Shown here: positions 47,972 through 57,773 of the stretch, piece by piece
Position numbering within the stretch: the stretch's first letter is position 1
How the letters are laid out: every line of letters begins with the position of its first letter
From: Turnera subulata
Taxonomy: Eukaryota > Streptophyta > Magnoliopsida > Malpighiales > Passifloraceae
Length of the DNA: 64,000 nt
Direction of reading: 5' to 3'
NCBI GenBank assembly: GCA_028386065.3
Contig: JAKUCV010006817.1
Coordinates: forward strand, 33,543-97,542
Translations under genes and position numbers: made by a program
The notes under the pieces: model-generated
The model's input: only the letters and a program-made list of their open reading frames with translations
Database searches by the model: none
Told to the model about the DNA's origin: nothing

Positions 47972-49268
47972 AACAAAATGCCAAGAAATCTGGATCACGT
48001 TCCAATATTTTCATTCTTGGTTCGTCCAAAGTGATCCAAGCCTCAATCCTTTTACCATCCGTGGTCTCAATGAACACAGTAAGATTCCTAAAAGCAGGGC
48101 CAACTTTCCCAAAGGCACCAACCCAAAAGGGTATTCCCCATCCGAAGTTTAACTTAGTCAATCCAATATCACACCAACTAGTAAATGCAAATATATCTGG
48201 TTGCTCCAAAGAGAACAAATCTTCAAGCTGGTTACAACACTCCTCCATGGTTTCAGCACCTTCTTCACCTTGCAAACTCTGCGTGTAATCACCATCATAC
48301 AGTGAAATGGCATCATTTAGCAGATTAACCAGATCATGCAACTCTCTTTTCTCATCTGTGGGGTGAGCCATTGCAATGGCCCACCAGAAGTTGTCACCAA
48401 TTGACGCATCAGACATAGGTGGCTTTGTTCGATGCCTGAGATTCACTGCTTCAACTAAAATGGATGGCTTTGGGGAAGCTGATGATAAGGCTTTTGCTGC
48501 TGACATGCAACACTTCCATATGAAACATGACAATGTTACAATCCGTGATGTCTTGGCCTCAGGGTTACCATTAGCTGCCTTTGCTTTGAGCGAGGCTATA
48601 GACTTGGCATCAAAGACGAACCTTCTTGTGATGTAGTTAGCTTCTGTGAACCACAGGTTCTCCATGAGAGATAAATGGTTTTGTGGGAATGAGGATCTTG
48701 GTGGGAAGAAATGGGATGCCTCACTTAATGCAGGATATACTACTCCCTTAACATCTCCACGGGATATAGAACTCCAAGTAGCAAGGAAAGCCTTGAGAGT
48801 TCCTCCATCAACTTGTTTGTGAGAAAGAGAGAGGCCTAATGTGATCCCCCCACAAGAAAACACACTCACCTGACATGCAACTGGAGCAACACTCAGTTCT
48901 TCCTTGGTAAAGGGTTTGGTTGGAAGGAGTTGGTTCAATGGCTCAATTTCGTGGTTTTTGAAGAAATCAGACATGCGAGAGTTAACTTGGGCTTCAAAGA
49001 AAGGAACACCCTCATGGAAACGGTGAATGAAGAGATTATCAACCACTCTTCCCGATAAAGGGTAGTAGAGATCAAGGGCTTGTGAGAGAGAACTCTTTAG
49101 CTGGATGATGTTAGAGTTGGGATTATTCACGCTAGGGTAGAAGAAGACCATGGCTGTATAAGTTGAGGGAGTAAGTTGGTCGAGAAGGGAGAGTTTGTAG
49201 GGTTCTTGACGTTGAACCAGATCTGAAGCTGGCCTGACCAAGTCTCTCAAGGTGATATGAACCTCCAT
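47889..49268 (-). CDS. BAHD acyltransferase copy 1, C-terminus replaced by LTR
   Basis: Intronless frame from ATG, 459 codons, of which 432 are native and 27 are read from the copia LTR that interrupts it at 47971/47972. BAHD enzymes move acyl groups from acyl-CoA to alcohols or amines in the cytosol; wording is closest to the vinorine synthase/alcohol acyltransferase branch. Visible: QEPYKLSLLDQLTPSTY near the start, YYPLSGRV, the catalytic HKQVD (His150, Asp154), NFWWAIAMAHP, and NFGWG, a variant of the structural DFGWG. Compared with copy 2 it lacks only the last 11 native residues, so the fold may survive. Substrate cannot be told from sequence. Copy 2 shares its 5' flank and TATA box. 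Confidence 0.85.
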   Translation of the reverse strand: MEVHITLRDLVRPASDLVQRQEPYKLSLLDQLTPSTYTAMVFFYPSVNNPNSNIIQLKSSLSQALDLYYPLSGRVVDNLFIHRFHEGVPFFEAQVNSRMSDFFKNHEIEPLNQLLPTKPFTKEELSVAPVACQVSVFSCGGITLGLSLSHKQVDGGTLKAFLATWSSISRGDVKGVVYPALSEASHFFPPRSSFPQNHLSLMENLWFTEANYITRRFVFDAKSIASLKAKAANGNPEAKTSRIVTLSCFIWKCCMSAAKALSSASPKPSILVEAVNLRHRTKPPMSDASIGDNFWWAIAMAHPTDEKRELHDLVNLLNDAISLYDGDYTQSLQGEEGAETMEECCNQLEDLFSLEQPDIFAFTSWCDIGLTKLNFGWGIPFWVGAFGKVGPAFRNLTVFIETTDGKRIEAWITLDEPRMKILERDPDFLAFCLIRIKLYYSPLDHILLFYSYLFSIVYL

Positions 49269-49357
49269 GTCTTTTGTTTTCTAAAGGCTCTCAATCAAAT
49301 GCCACACTATGCAGGGGAGAGTGTTTTGGCTCTTGTTGTTTTGATCCAGAATCGTGA

Positions 49358-49367
49358 CAATTTATAG
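49358..49367 (-). promoter_or_regulatory. TATA box of BAHD copy 1
   Basis: CTATAAATTG, 90 bases upstream of the ATG; the same box and surroundings occur upstream of copy 2. Confidence 0.6.
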
Positions 49368-49379
49368 ATTGGAAGGCAT

Positions 49380-50490
49380 TATTACACAGTAATTTTTCAT
49401 CAACCAGTGAAAAAGGCACCCGGTAACTATAAATGTCATAAAGTAGTCCAGTAATTTTATATATTCTTGTTTCGTTAATATCATAAATTTTTTTTATGTC
49501 CTATCTAATAAATCTGCTATACCAAATTGTCTAGTCTATGTGATATATGGTAAGTTTTTATGATCTGTATAGTATATTCTAACTTATTATAATTTTGTAA
49601 TTTAGTGTATGAATTCACACAATCATAATGCGTAGTATTATTCTAACATTTTTTTAAAATTCATATTTCATATTTTAATTGTGATTTTTTTTCAAATCTA
49701 AAATAGCAAAAAAAAAAAACTTATAGGTTTTCTGTGGAATAATTTTTATGCAAGCAGTATTGACCCCAGCCTCTCACTACAATAAAGAAAAAAAATGTCA
49801 TTTTTCTATTGGAGGGATTCAAATACCAAAATGCTTGTTGTAATTTTCATTTTTTTTAAGCTATGTTACAGTTCCACAGAAAATATCCAAGCGAAGAAAA
49901 GTCTGGAAATTTAAATCCTGAATGCATGATATTTTTTGAGTAACAATAATATAAATCGAAAACAGGCAGGAGAGGGTGGGAAAGTTGTCGCAAAAACTTC
50001 ATAAATAATAGATGTAACTTTATAAATTCTTTTTTCCTATGTTTATAAAAACTTGAGAAATAATAGATCAATGCTTGTGTAATATTGTTAAAATCGCGTA
50101 TGTATGATATAATGCTACAATTTAGAATTCTCATCTCTTTACCTTTAGTTTATTTTACTAAATATAAAATTTTATGTATATAGGAAATGAATTTTAGAAA
50201 TATATTAAAGAAATTCAAGCATATGTTTCAACAAAAAAATATTTAATGAATTTATGAATTACAAATAAAATGCGACATTAAAAATCTAATTAGCCATATT
50301 TCGCCCTTAAAAGGACCTATTTGAAAATTTCAATAACTTATGATAAAACTCTATCTTTTAAAAGAAAAAAATGACTGGAATATATGCTAATTACTACACC
50401 ATCAACATGGGAAAATCACTACCTTTGCCCCTTTTTTTCCCCCTTTCTTCTTTGCATTTCTAAAAAGCAGACCCATTTGTAAAATATCGA
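49380..50490. other. AT-rich spacer in BAHD array
   Basis: No gene recognised on either strand. Confidence 0.5.
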
Positions 50491-50539
50491 ATGTGACTCA
50501 CACATTTTGTAAAAAGAAAATGAAAAAACAAACTATAGC

Positions 50540-51400
50540 TGCTGAGAGGAGTGGAGAAGACAGAGTGAAAGGGAGACATGATGTGAAAGGAACTTTCTCT
50601 GTGAAGGCTGCCTATGTCAATCCTACAAGTCATTCTTGGAACAATGTGGACAAGCTATGGAGGGTTGTGTGGGCATGGAAGGGCCCGCTAAGGGTTTTTT
50701 CTTTCCTTTGGCTGGCTTGCCATAATAGGCTGCTTACTAATTAATCAGCTCAGATGTGATCGCCATATGGCTGAGTCACCTTTGTGCCCAAGATGCGAAT
50801 CAGGGGATGAATCAATCACTCATCTCTACAGGACTATCTTTGCTAATTAAGCAAGTTTGGTTGGAATTGGTAGCTCGTGAGGACCTTGGCTTATTTTTTT
50901 GACTTGAATTTCCAAGGATTGGAACAGAAACACCAAAAATGCAATGCCTTGCCATGCATGGACCACAGTCTTCGGTGTAACCTTGCTGGAAGTTATGGCC
51001 ATGGAGGTGTTGTACTATCTTTGATAAGGAGGGTGGATGTTCCATCCAATCCTGTAAGGTTTATTCTTTACACAGTGCAAAAATGTTTGCATAGTTTCAA
51101 AGGGAGAAGTCCTAGTTGGAGGCTGGTGGAAATTAAATGTATGTGGTGTTGTTGATGATTCAGCCTTGGCAGGGGGACTCGTACAGGATAGGGATGGCTT
51201 CTGGTGCTCTTGTTTTAGTTTCAACAAAGGTTCTTGCCCACCTATTAATGTTGAGTTACACGCAATCCTTTTGAGCTGCGTGGTTATCGAGCTGTCATTT
51301 TGGAGACTAATGTCTCTAGACCAAGATGTAGATCTTGACAATATTATTTGGGAAATCAAAGCCCTTTTGAGGAAGTCTTGGTATTGCGGACAGCGGATGT
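50540..51400 (+). pseudogene. LINE remnant: zf-RVT and RNase H pieces
   Basis: Translated pieces in shifting frames match the end of plant L1 ORF2: FSVKAAY...WRVVWAWKGPLRVFSFLWLACHNRLLTN (the zf-RVT region), then CPRCESGDESITHLY, and farther on an RNase H-like stretch with DRDGFWC and INVELHAIL. The first RNase H acidic position reads CGV rather than DGA, and frames are broken, so it is long dead. Opposite in strand to the BAHD genes. Confidence 0.7.
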
Positions 51401-51599
51401 AGGCATGTAGCTATAAATTTTCTCCTGAGTAATATTAATTTCTCTTAAAATTACTTCCAACTCCTAGCACTGTATAAATGACTCTCAGAATTAGTTGTAA
51501 TTGTGAGCCTGCCTGTGTTCTTGAACTATGACACGTCTTTATTTGCATGGGTTTTTGGGTTCGATTTTGTTGGATCCAACCCGTGAATTCGCTCCAATT

Positions 51600-51880
51600 A
51601 GCACAAGAGTATGATGCCCGGAAATTGGGCTTGCCAATGCAGAATTTTAGGCCCAAAACCTAAAACTTCCGGATTATCTTATGCAGCCATGAATGCTTGA
51701 ACTGAAATTTTAGGTTATTGGGCTCGTGAATACGGAGTTCGGCCCAAATGTTAAAACAACCGTTACTCGGCCTGAAACTCATTATGCAAATTTCAGGTTA
51801 TTGAGCTCATGAATACAGAGTTTTCAGCCCAGAACATAAAACACCCGGCCTTGGACTGATTCTGTAAATTTTTATGCAAG
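51600..51880. repeat. Degenerate minisatellite, about 85-90-bp units
   Basis: Roughly three units built around ttaggttattgggctcgtga and gcccaaaacctaaaac, in the 3' flank of BAHD copy 2. The same array is in the flank of copy 3. Confidence 0.6.
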
Positions 51881-52142
51881 TTTCTCGTTTTGAACTGTTT
51901 ATGCATGTTTCTCAGGTTGTAGATGGTTGCATTCACAGATGGATCAAGATGAATCTCCATAAACTTGATCCCATGAAATCATAGAAATGTGAATGCGTGG
52001 TATCATTCTAAAGATAAATTGGACTGATTTATTAATATCAATTTATTAGAAATATAGAATTATACAAAGTAATCCGGGCTGCGCATATACTTCCAAATTC
52101 ACTTATTTTCTAATACATAGCTAGAGCAGAAAGAAGGTGTGA

Positions 52143-53474
52143 TCACAGGCGTGAGACCATCAGCTTCGAATTTGGAGAACAAAATGCCAAGAACTCTGGA
52201 TCGCGTTCCAATACTTTCATTTTTGGTTCGTCCAAAGTGACCCAGGCCTCAATCCCTTTACCATCCATGGTCTCGATGAACACAGTGAGATTCCTGAATG
52301 CAGGGCCAACTTTTCCCGCTTGACCAACCCAAAAAGGTTCTCCCCATCCGTAGTTTATCTTAGTTAGACCAATCCAACTTGTAAAAGCAAATATATCGGG
52401 CTTCTCTAAGGAGACGAACTCCTCTAGCTGGTTACAGTGGTCGGCCATGGCTTCAGCACCCTCTTCACCTTGTAAACTCTGCATGTATTCAGTGTCGTAT
52501 AGTGCAATGGCCTCATTTAGCCGATTCACTAGGTTATGCAACTCTGTGTTGTCATCTGAGGGGTGGGCTATTGCAATAGCCCACCAGAAATTGTTACCAA
52601 TTGACCGATCAGACATCGGTGGCTTTGTCCGCTGCCGGAAATTCACTGCTTCAGCTATAACAGATGGCTTCGGGGAATCTGGTGACAAGGCTTTTGATGC
52701 TGACGTGAAACATTTCCATAAGAAACATGACAATATTTCAATGCGTGATGCTTTCACCTCAGGGTTACCATTAGCCACCTTTGCCTTGAGCGAGGCTATA
52801 GCCTTGGCATCAAAGACGAACCTTCTTGTGATGAAGTTAGCTTCTGTGAACCATACGTTCTCTATCACAGATAAATACTTCTGTGGAAATGAGGATGTTG
52901 GTGGGAAGAAATGCGATGGCTCACTTAAAGCTGGAGGTACTATCCCATTAACATCTCCACCGCGGCATATGCGAGTCCAAGTTTCACCGAAACCCTTGGT
53001 TGCTCCTGCATCGACGAGCTTGTGCAAAAACGAGATGCCTAATGCAATTCCCCCGCAAGAAAATACACTGACCTGACATGCAAGAATTGGTACGCTCAAG
53101 TCTTCCTTGGTATAGGGTCTGTAAGGAAGGAGTAGGTTCAATGACTCCATTTCTTGGTGTTTTAAGAAATCAGACATGGAGCAATTAACTCGGGCTTCAA
53201 AGAAAGGAGCACCCTCATGGAAACGATGAATGAAGAGGTTATCTACCACTCTTCCCGATAGAGGGTAGTAGAGGTCAAGGGTATGGGAGAGAGACCACTT
53301 GAGCTTGGCGATACAAGAGTTGGGATCATTCACACTAGTATAGAATAAGATGGCTGGTGAATAAGTTGAGGGAGTCAGTTGGTCGAGAAGGGATAGTTTG
53401 TAGGGTTCTTGACGTTGTTGAATCAAAGGTGAAGCTGGCCTTACCAAGTCTCTCAAAGTGATATGAACCTCCAT
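52143..53474 (-). CDS. BAHD acyltransferase copy 2, intact
   Basis: Intronless, 443 residues, the usual BAHD length. The start is the ATG giving MEVHITLRDL, as in copy 1; the frame stays open 12 codons farther but begins with TTG, not ATG. Visible: QEPYKLSLLDQLTPSTY, YYPLSGRV, the catalytic HKLVD (His151, Asp155), FNxRxRTKPPMSD, NNFWWAIAIAHP, and NYGWG in place of DFGWG, a conservative variant in a structural motif. The C-terminus FLAFCSPNSK matches the family. This is the only copy here without visible damage, so it is the best candidate for an active enzyme; vinorine synthase-like is a family label, not a substrate call. Confidence 0.9.
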   Translation of the reverse strand: MEVHITLRDLVRPASPLIQQRQEPYKLSLLDQLTPSTYSPAILFYTSVNDPNSCIAKLKWSLSHTLDLYYPLSGRVVDNLFIHRFHEGAPFFEARVNCSMSDFLKHQEMESLNLLLPYRPYTKEDLSVPILACQVSVFSCGGIALGISFLHKLVDAGATKGFGETWTRICRGGDVNGIVPPALSEPSHFFPPTSSFPQKYLSVIENVWFTEANFITRRFVFDAKAIASLKAKVANGNPEVKASRIEILSCFLWKCFTSASKALSPDSPKPSVIAEAVNFRQRTKPPMSDRSIGNNFWWAIAIAHPSDDNTELHNLVNRLNEAIALYDTEYMQSLQGEEGAEAMADHCNQLEEFVSLEKPDIFAFTSWIGLTKINYGWGEPFWVGQAGKVGPAFRNLTVFIETMDGKGIEAWVTLDEPKMKVLERDPEFLAFCSPNSKLMVSRL

Positions 53475-53565
53475 GCCCTCTGTTTTGGCTAGCTCTTGTT
53501 GTTTTTCCAAAGGCTCTCAATAAAATGTTTTTGCCAGCTCTTGTTGTTTTGATCCAGAGTCATTA

Positions 53566-53575
53566 CAATTTATAG
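53566..53575 (-). promoter_or_regulatory. TATA box of BAHD copy 2
   Basis: CTATAAATTG, about 90 bases upstream of the ATG, embedded in sequence shared with copy 1. Confidence 0.6.
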
Positions 53576-53599
53576 ATGCTTAGCATACAACCCAGTAAT

Positions 53600-54720
53600 T
53601 TTTCATCAACCAGGCACCCGGACACTACCCCGAATCTGGGCATTTACTCGCTCCTTCAATGTTGTGGTTAATTTTCTACCAAAACAAATGTCGTGTCTGA
53701 TCACTAGTCCAGCCTAGCTACTAGCGTTGGGTTTTGTGTCCGAAACAGAAAAGCTAACATTAAAATAAATTGATTTAGTAGGGCTCGATCGATGCTGTTC
53801 TGATTCCTGAAATTAAGCTCATTATCTTTTGCTTTTGAAGGGCTACGACATCCACTGTGGTTGGGTACGTGGCAGTTAAACCCGAATGTTGGGGTTACTT
53901 CATTCATGTCTAAGAACTACTATGTACACATACCAAAAAAACACTACTACGCACTAATTAACCAACTACTCCTCACCTACCCATCTTCATCATATCGTGC
54001 AGATACTGCGGTCGTAGCTATAAATTTTCTCTGAGCCATAGATACTGTTATCTAGTATTATAAATTTCTCTCAAGATTACTCCTGACATGGGTATGGAGC
54101 ATTATAAATTTCTATCAGAATTAGTTGTGACTGTAATTAGCCTGCCTGCTTGTTCCTATCAGTGTGAACTGTTCAAAAAAAGAGAGTTATTGATCATGAT
54201 CCGTATTTTTTTTTGAACGGTAATCATGATCCGTATGAAGCGTCTATGTTAAATTATTAAAGTTGGTGTAGGGAAGCTTGGTGATGTGCCATCTCACAAG
54301 CTCACTTACACCAACTTATTAATACAAAGCAAAGCAATGGGTGGGAGGAACGTAGCTGCAACTGGAAAATATGTATATATCCTTCAAACTGGGCAATGTT
54401 GGTCTCTCTCCGCAAACTAGAAATTCTGATTTTTTTTAAAAAAAAATTATACTGCTAAGTTTTTGGGAGAGCTCTTCCTAAATTGAATTTTTTTTAGACA
54501 ACAAAAGTAAAAAACGAACAGATCACTACAGGAGCTTACATGCTTATCGCAAAAAAAAATTAATTTTTTGAAGTTTACCTTACTTCTGGCAAGGTATGGA
54601 GCATAATAAATTTCTATCAGAATTAATTGCGGCTGTGAACCTGCCTGTGTTCTTGATCAGTATGACGCGTCTTTATTTGCAGGGCGTTTTGGGTTTGATT
54701 TGTTGGATTTTATCCCAGAT
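53600..54720. other. Spacer between BAHD copies 2 and 3
   Basis: No gene recognised. From about 54600 the sequence is clearly related to 51480 onward, showing that 3' flank was duplicated with the gene. One micro-insertion lies at 54.2 kb. Confidence 0.5.
54193..54236 (-). mobile_element. Poly(A) micro-insertion with 14-bp direct repeats
   Basis: Identical repeats atcatgatccgtat at 54193-54206 and 54223-54236; minus-strand insert TACCGTTC then 8 A. Confidence 0.6.
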
Positions 54721-55000
54721 TTTGTTCCACTGTGCACAGAGAGTATGATGCCCGGATATTGGGCTCATGAGTACATAGTTTTCGGCCCAAAACCAAAAAC
54801 AACGGGATTAGCTTATGAGGCCTTAAACTGATTTATGCAAATTTTAGGTTATTGGGCTCGTGAAGACAGAGTTTAACCCAAAACCTAAAACACCCAGATT
54901 AGCTAATGCCGCCTTGAACGGATTATGCAAAATTTCAGGTTATTGGGCTCGAGAATACATAGTTTTCGACCCACAACATAAAACAGCCGGATCAGCTTTA
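54720..55000. repeat. Degenerate minisatellite in BAHD copy 3 flank
   Basis: About three units of the same ttaggttattgggctcg repeat as at 51.6-51.9 kb, again 3' of a BAHD copy. Confidence 0.6.
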
Positions 55001-55341
55001 TGCATTTTTTTTTTTTTTTCATTTTCTCCATCCAAAAGTTTATGCATGTTTCTTAGGTTGTAGGTGGCTGCATTCATAGACGGATCAAGATGAATCTCCA
55101 TCCACTCCCATGAGACCATTACAATGTGAATACGTGGTTATCATTTCAAAGATAATGCACTGATGTTCAAAATCAATTTATTATAGATATAGAATTATAC
55201 AAATAATTAACCCGAGATGCAGAAGCACTTGTTGCTGATCAGACCTCACCAAATTCAATAAGAATCTCTTATGTTTTTTAAAAATTTTCAATGGATTGGG
55301 GCATTTATTTTCTAGTATGTAGCTCACGCATAAAGGTGTGA

Positions 55342-56488
55342 TCACAGGCAAGAGATCACCTTTGGATTTGGAGAGCAAAATGCCAAGAAATCTGGATCAC
55401 GTTCCAATATTTTCATTCTTGGTTCGTCCAAAGTGATCCAGGCCTCAATCCCTTTACCATCCATGGTCTCTATGAACACAGTGTGATTCCTAAATGCAGG
55501 GCCAGCTTTCCCCAAGACACCAACCTTAGAGGGTGTTCCCCATCCGAAGTTTAACTTGGTTGAACCAAGATAACACCAACTTGTAAATGCAAATATGTCT
55601 GGCTTCTCCAGAGAGAATAACTCTTCCAGTTGGTTACAACTCTCGGCCATAGTTTCAGCTCCTTCCTCTCCTCGTATACTGTCCGTGTAATCAACATCAT
55701 ATAATGCAATGGCGTCATTTAGCAGTTTTACTAGGTCATGCAACTCTGTTTTCTCTTCCGTGGGGTGAGTCATTGCAATAGCCCACCAGAAATTATTACC
55801 AACTGATGCATCAGACATCGGTGGCTTTGTTCGGCGCCGGAGATTCACTGCTTCAACTAAAATAGACGGCTTCAGGGAACCTGATGATACGGCTTTTGTT
55901 GCAGACATGCAACATTTCCAAATGAAACATGACAATGTTTCAATGCGTGATGCCTTCGCCTCAGGGTTACCATTAGTTGCCTTCGCCTTGAGCGAGGCTA
56001 TAGCCTTGGCATCAAAGACGAACCTTCTTGTGATGAAGTTAGCGCATGTGAACCATATGCTCTCCATAAGAGATAAATGATTTTGTGGGGATGAGGGTCT
56101 TGGTGGGAAAAATTGCGATGCCTCACTTAAGGCTGGAGGTACTATCCCCTCAGAATCTCCTTGGGATATAGAAGCCCAAGTAAAAAGGAAAGCCTTGGCT
56201 GTTCCTGCATCAATGAGTTTGTGAGACAGTGAGAGGCCTAATGCTATTCCCCCGCAAGAAAATACACTAACCTGACATGCAATAATAGGTACACTCAAGT
56301 CTTCCTTGGAAAAAGGTTGGCATGGAAGGAATCGGTTCAATGACTCAATTTCATGTCGTTTTAAGAAATCAGTCATGCGGCATTTAACTTGGGCTTCAAA
56401 AAATGGAACACCCTCGTAGAAACGATCAATAAAGAGGTTATCGACAACTCTTCCTGATATAGGATAGTAGATATCAAGGGCTTGTGAC
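55342..56488 (-). pseudogene. BAHD acyltransferase copy 3, N-terminus lost
   Basis: The frame is open from a TAG at about 56508 to the stop and carries YYPISGRV, the catalytic HKLID, NNFWWAIAMTHP, NFGWG and the C-terminal FLAFCSPN. Similarity to the other copies stops abruptly at 56488, at a point equal to residue 62 of copy 1; the first 61 residues and the start codon are absent. The first internal ATG (56376) would skip the N-terminal third of domain 1. Promoter-like sequence related to copy 4 reappears at about 56740-56785, so the missing part was replaced rather than simply deleted. Confidence 0.8.
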
Positions 56489-56740
56489 TCCCTGAAGAAA
56501 TCGTCCTATTAAGACCTTCTCCCTAGTAGTAATAAGGATGATCCCGGCATCTTGTTATGGTCACCACTTATTCAACACCCTCATTCAACCAGATCTTCCC
56601 TCTCGAACATCCCAAGAACTACAACTTAGTATAGTTCACTTCTACCGAACTGGTTGAGGGAACTTTACTGTAATTGGAGGTATAGAGTCTTTTTTCCAAA
56701 TTAAGCTGTCGCTTTCCAGGAAATAGTATTTGTTTTGGAG
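56489..56740. other. Foreign or scrambled segment replacing BAHD copy 3 N-terminus
   Basis: About 250 bases between the broken coding region and the conserved promoter. The length nearly equals the lost part, yet no N-terminal BAHD coding can be read on the minus strand. Confidence 0.5.
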
Positions 56741-56769
56741 GTTCAAGTTTTGAGCCAGAACAGTTTGTT

Positions 56770-56778
56770 CTTTTATAG
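56770..56778 (-). promoter_or_regulatory. Relict TATA box of BAHD copy 3
   Basis: CTATAAAAG within a block also found upstream of copy 4 (ttttgagcc ... ttatagtgtt). Confidence 0.5.
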
Positions 56779-56789
56779 TGTTAAACAAC

Positions 56790-57510
56790 TTTTACACCAC
56801 AAGTAGCGAGACACTGTAAGCAATTAAGCATGCATGGTAGCCCGTATTTGCTATAAGTGAATATTGTTGTTCGTTGAGTATACAAATGGTCAAAACTTCA
56901 CATGCAGGGAATAATTAATCATTTAATTAATTTATCCTCTCTAGCTTAGCTAGTTTCATTGTACGCGGTAGTAAACGTTCTGGTTAGTGGTTATTGCCAT
57001 AATGTCTCTCCACTACTCCTAGACACATGGACCCATACCATGCGAGAGACCCACTTATTCACCGTGATGATGCTTACTAATCAAGGTTCCCGCCAACGTA
57101 TAATTAAAAGGGGAAAGATATAGGGAAAAGGCATGGGCATATACAATTTTTGGGGTGATTCATGCCTATTTTCTAATGAACTGGGATTGAATTTATTGTA
57201 CTACTCTTCGATCACCTAGTACTTCTTTCTCATCAATCTAATCCTGATTAATACGAATAAGTTGTGGATTTGCAAATTTCATTTCCTGCAGTGATCTTAA
57301 CAAACTTCAAAACACCTACTTATATGTTCAACAATCTTAGCGTCTGGGAACTATAAATATTTGTAGGTAAAAATAAGATTAATAATGTAAAAACAAATTA
57401 CCTGCAAGAGCGCGGGCCTGTGTTTCTGAGAATTTAGTCTTTATTTGCATGGTATTTGGGTTCGATAAGGCGGATCCTACCTGAGATTTTGCAATGCACA
57501 GATTTTAAGC
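56790..57510. other. Spacer between BAHD copies 3 and 4
   Basis: AT-rich, no gene recognised. Confidence 0.5.
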
Positions 57511-57773
57511 TACTACAAAGCTTTGAGCACAAAACCTAATGCAGTCTAAAATGACTGTTTTCATTATAGAAATGCAAATGTGGGGTATCATTCTAATAAA
57601 AATATTCGATTGGAATTAATAAATGATCATAAAAGGTTCAAACATGCCATCTGCCACCGAATTCAAGCATTAGTTTATTGTAGATGTAGGATTTTACATG
57701 TATTAATCCAGGGAGCAGATATACTTATGTTGCTGTAATCCAATTCCTTGGCGCAGAAAGGTAATTAATCACA
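57510..57773. repeat. BAHD copy 4 3' flank, duplicated at 63.5 kb
   Basis: About 260 bases ending ggcgcagaaaggtaattaat are closely matched at 63540-63805 in the same orientation. Confidence 0.75.

Noticed and set aside
56500..56740. Idea that the replaced N-terminus of BAHD copy 3 is an in-place inversion
   Set aside because: One short plus-strand patch near 56515-56548 resembles BAHD sense sequence, but it is in the wrong place for a simple inversion and the rest does not match.
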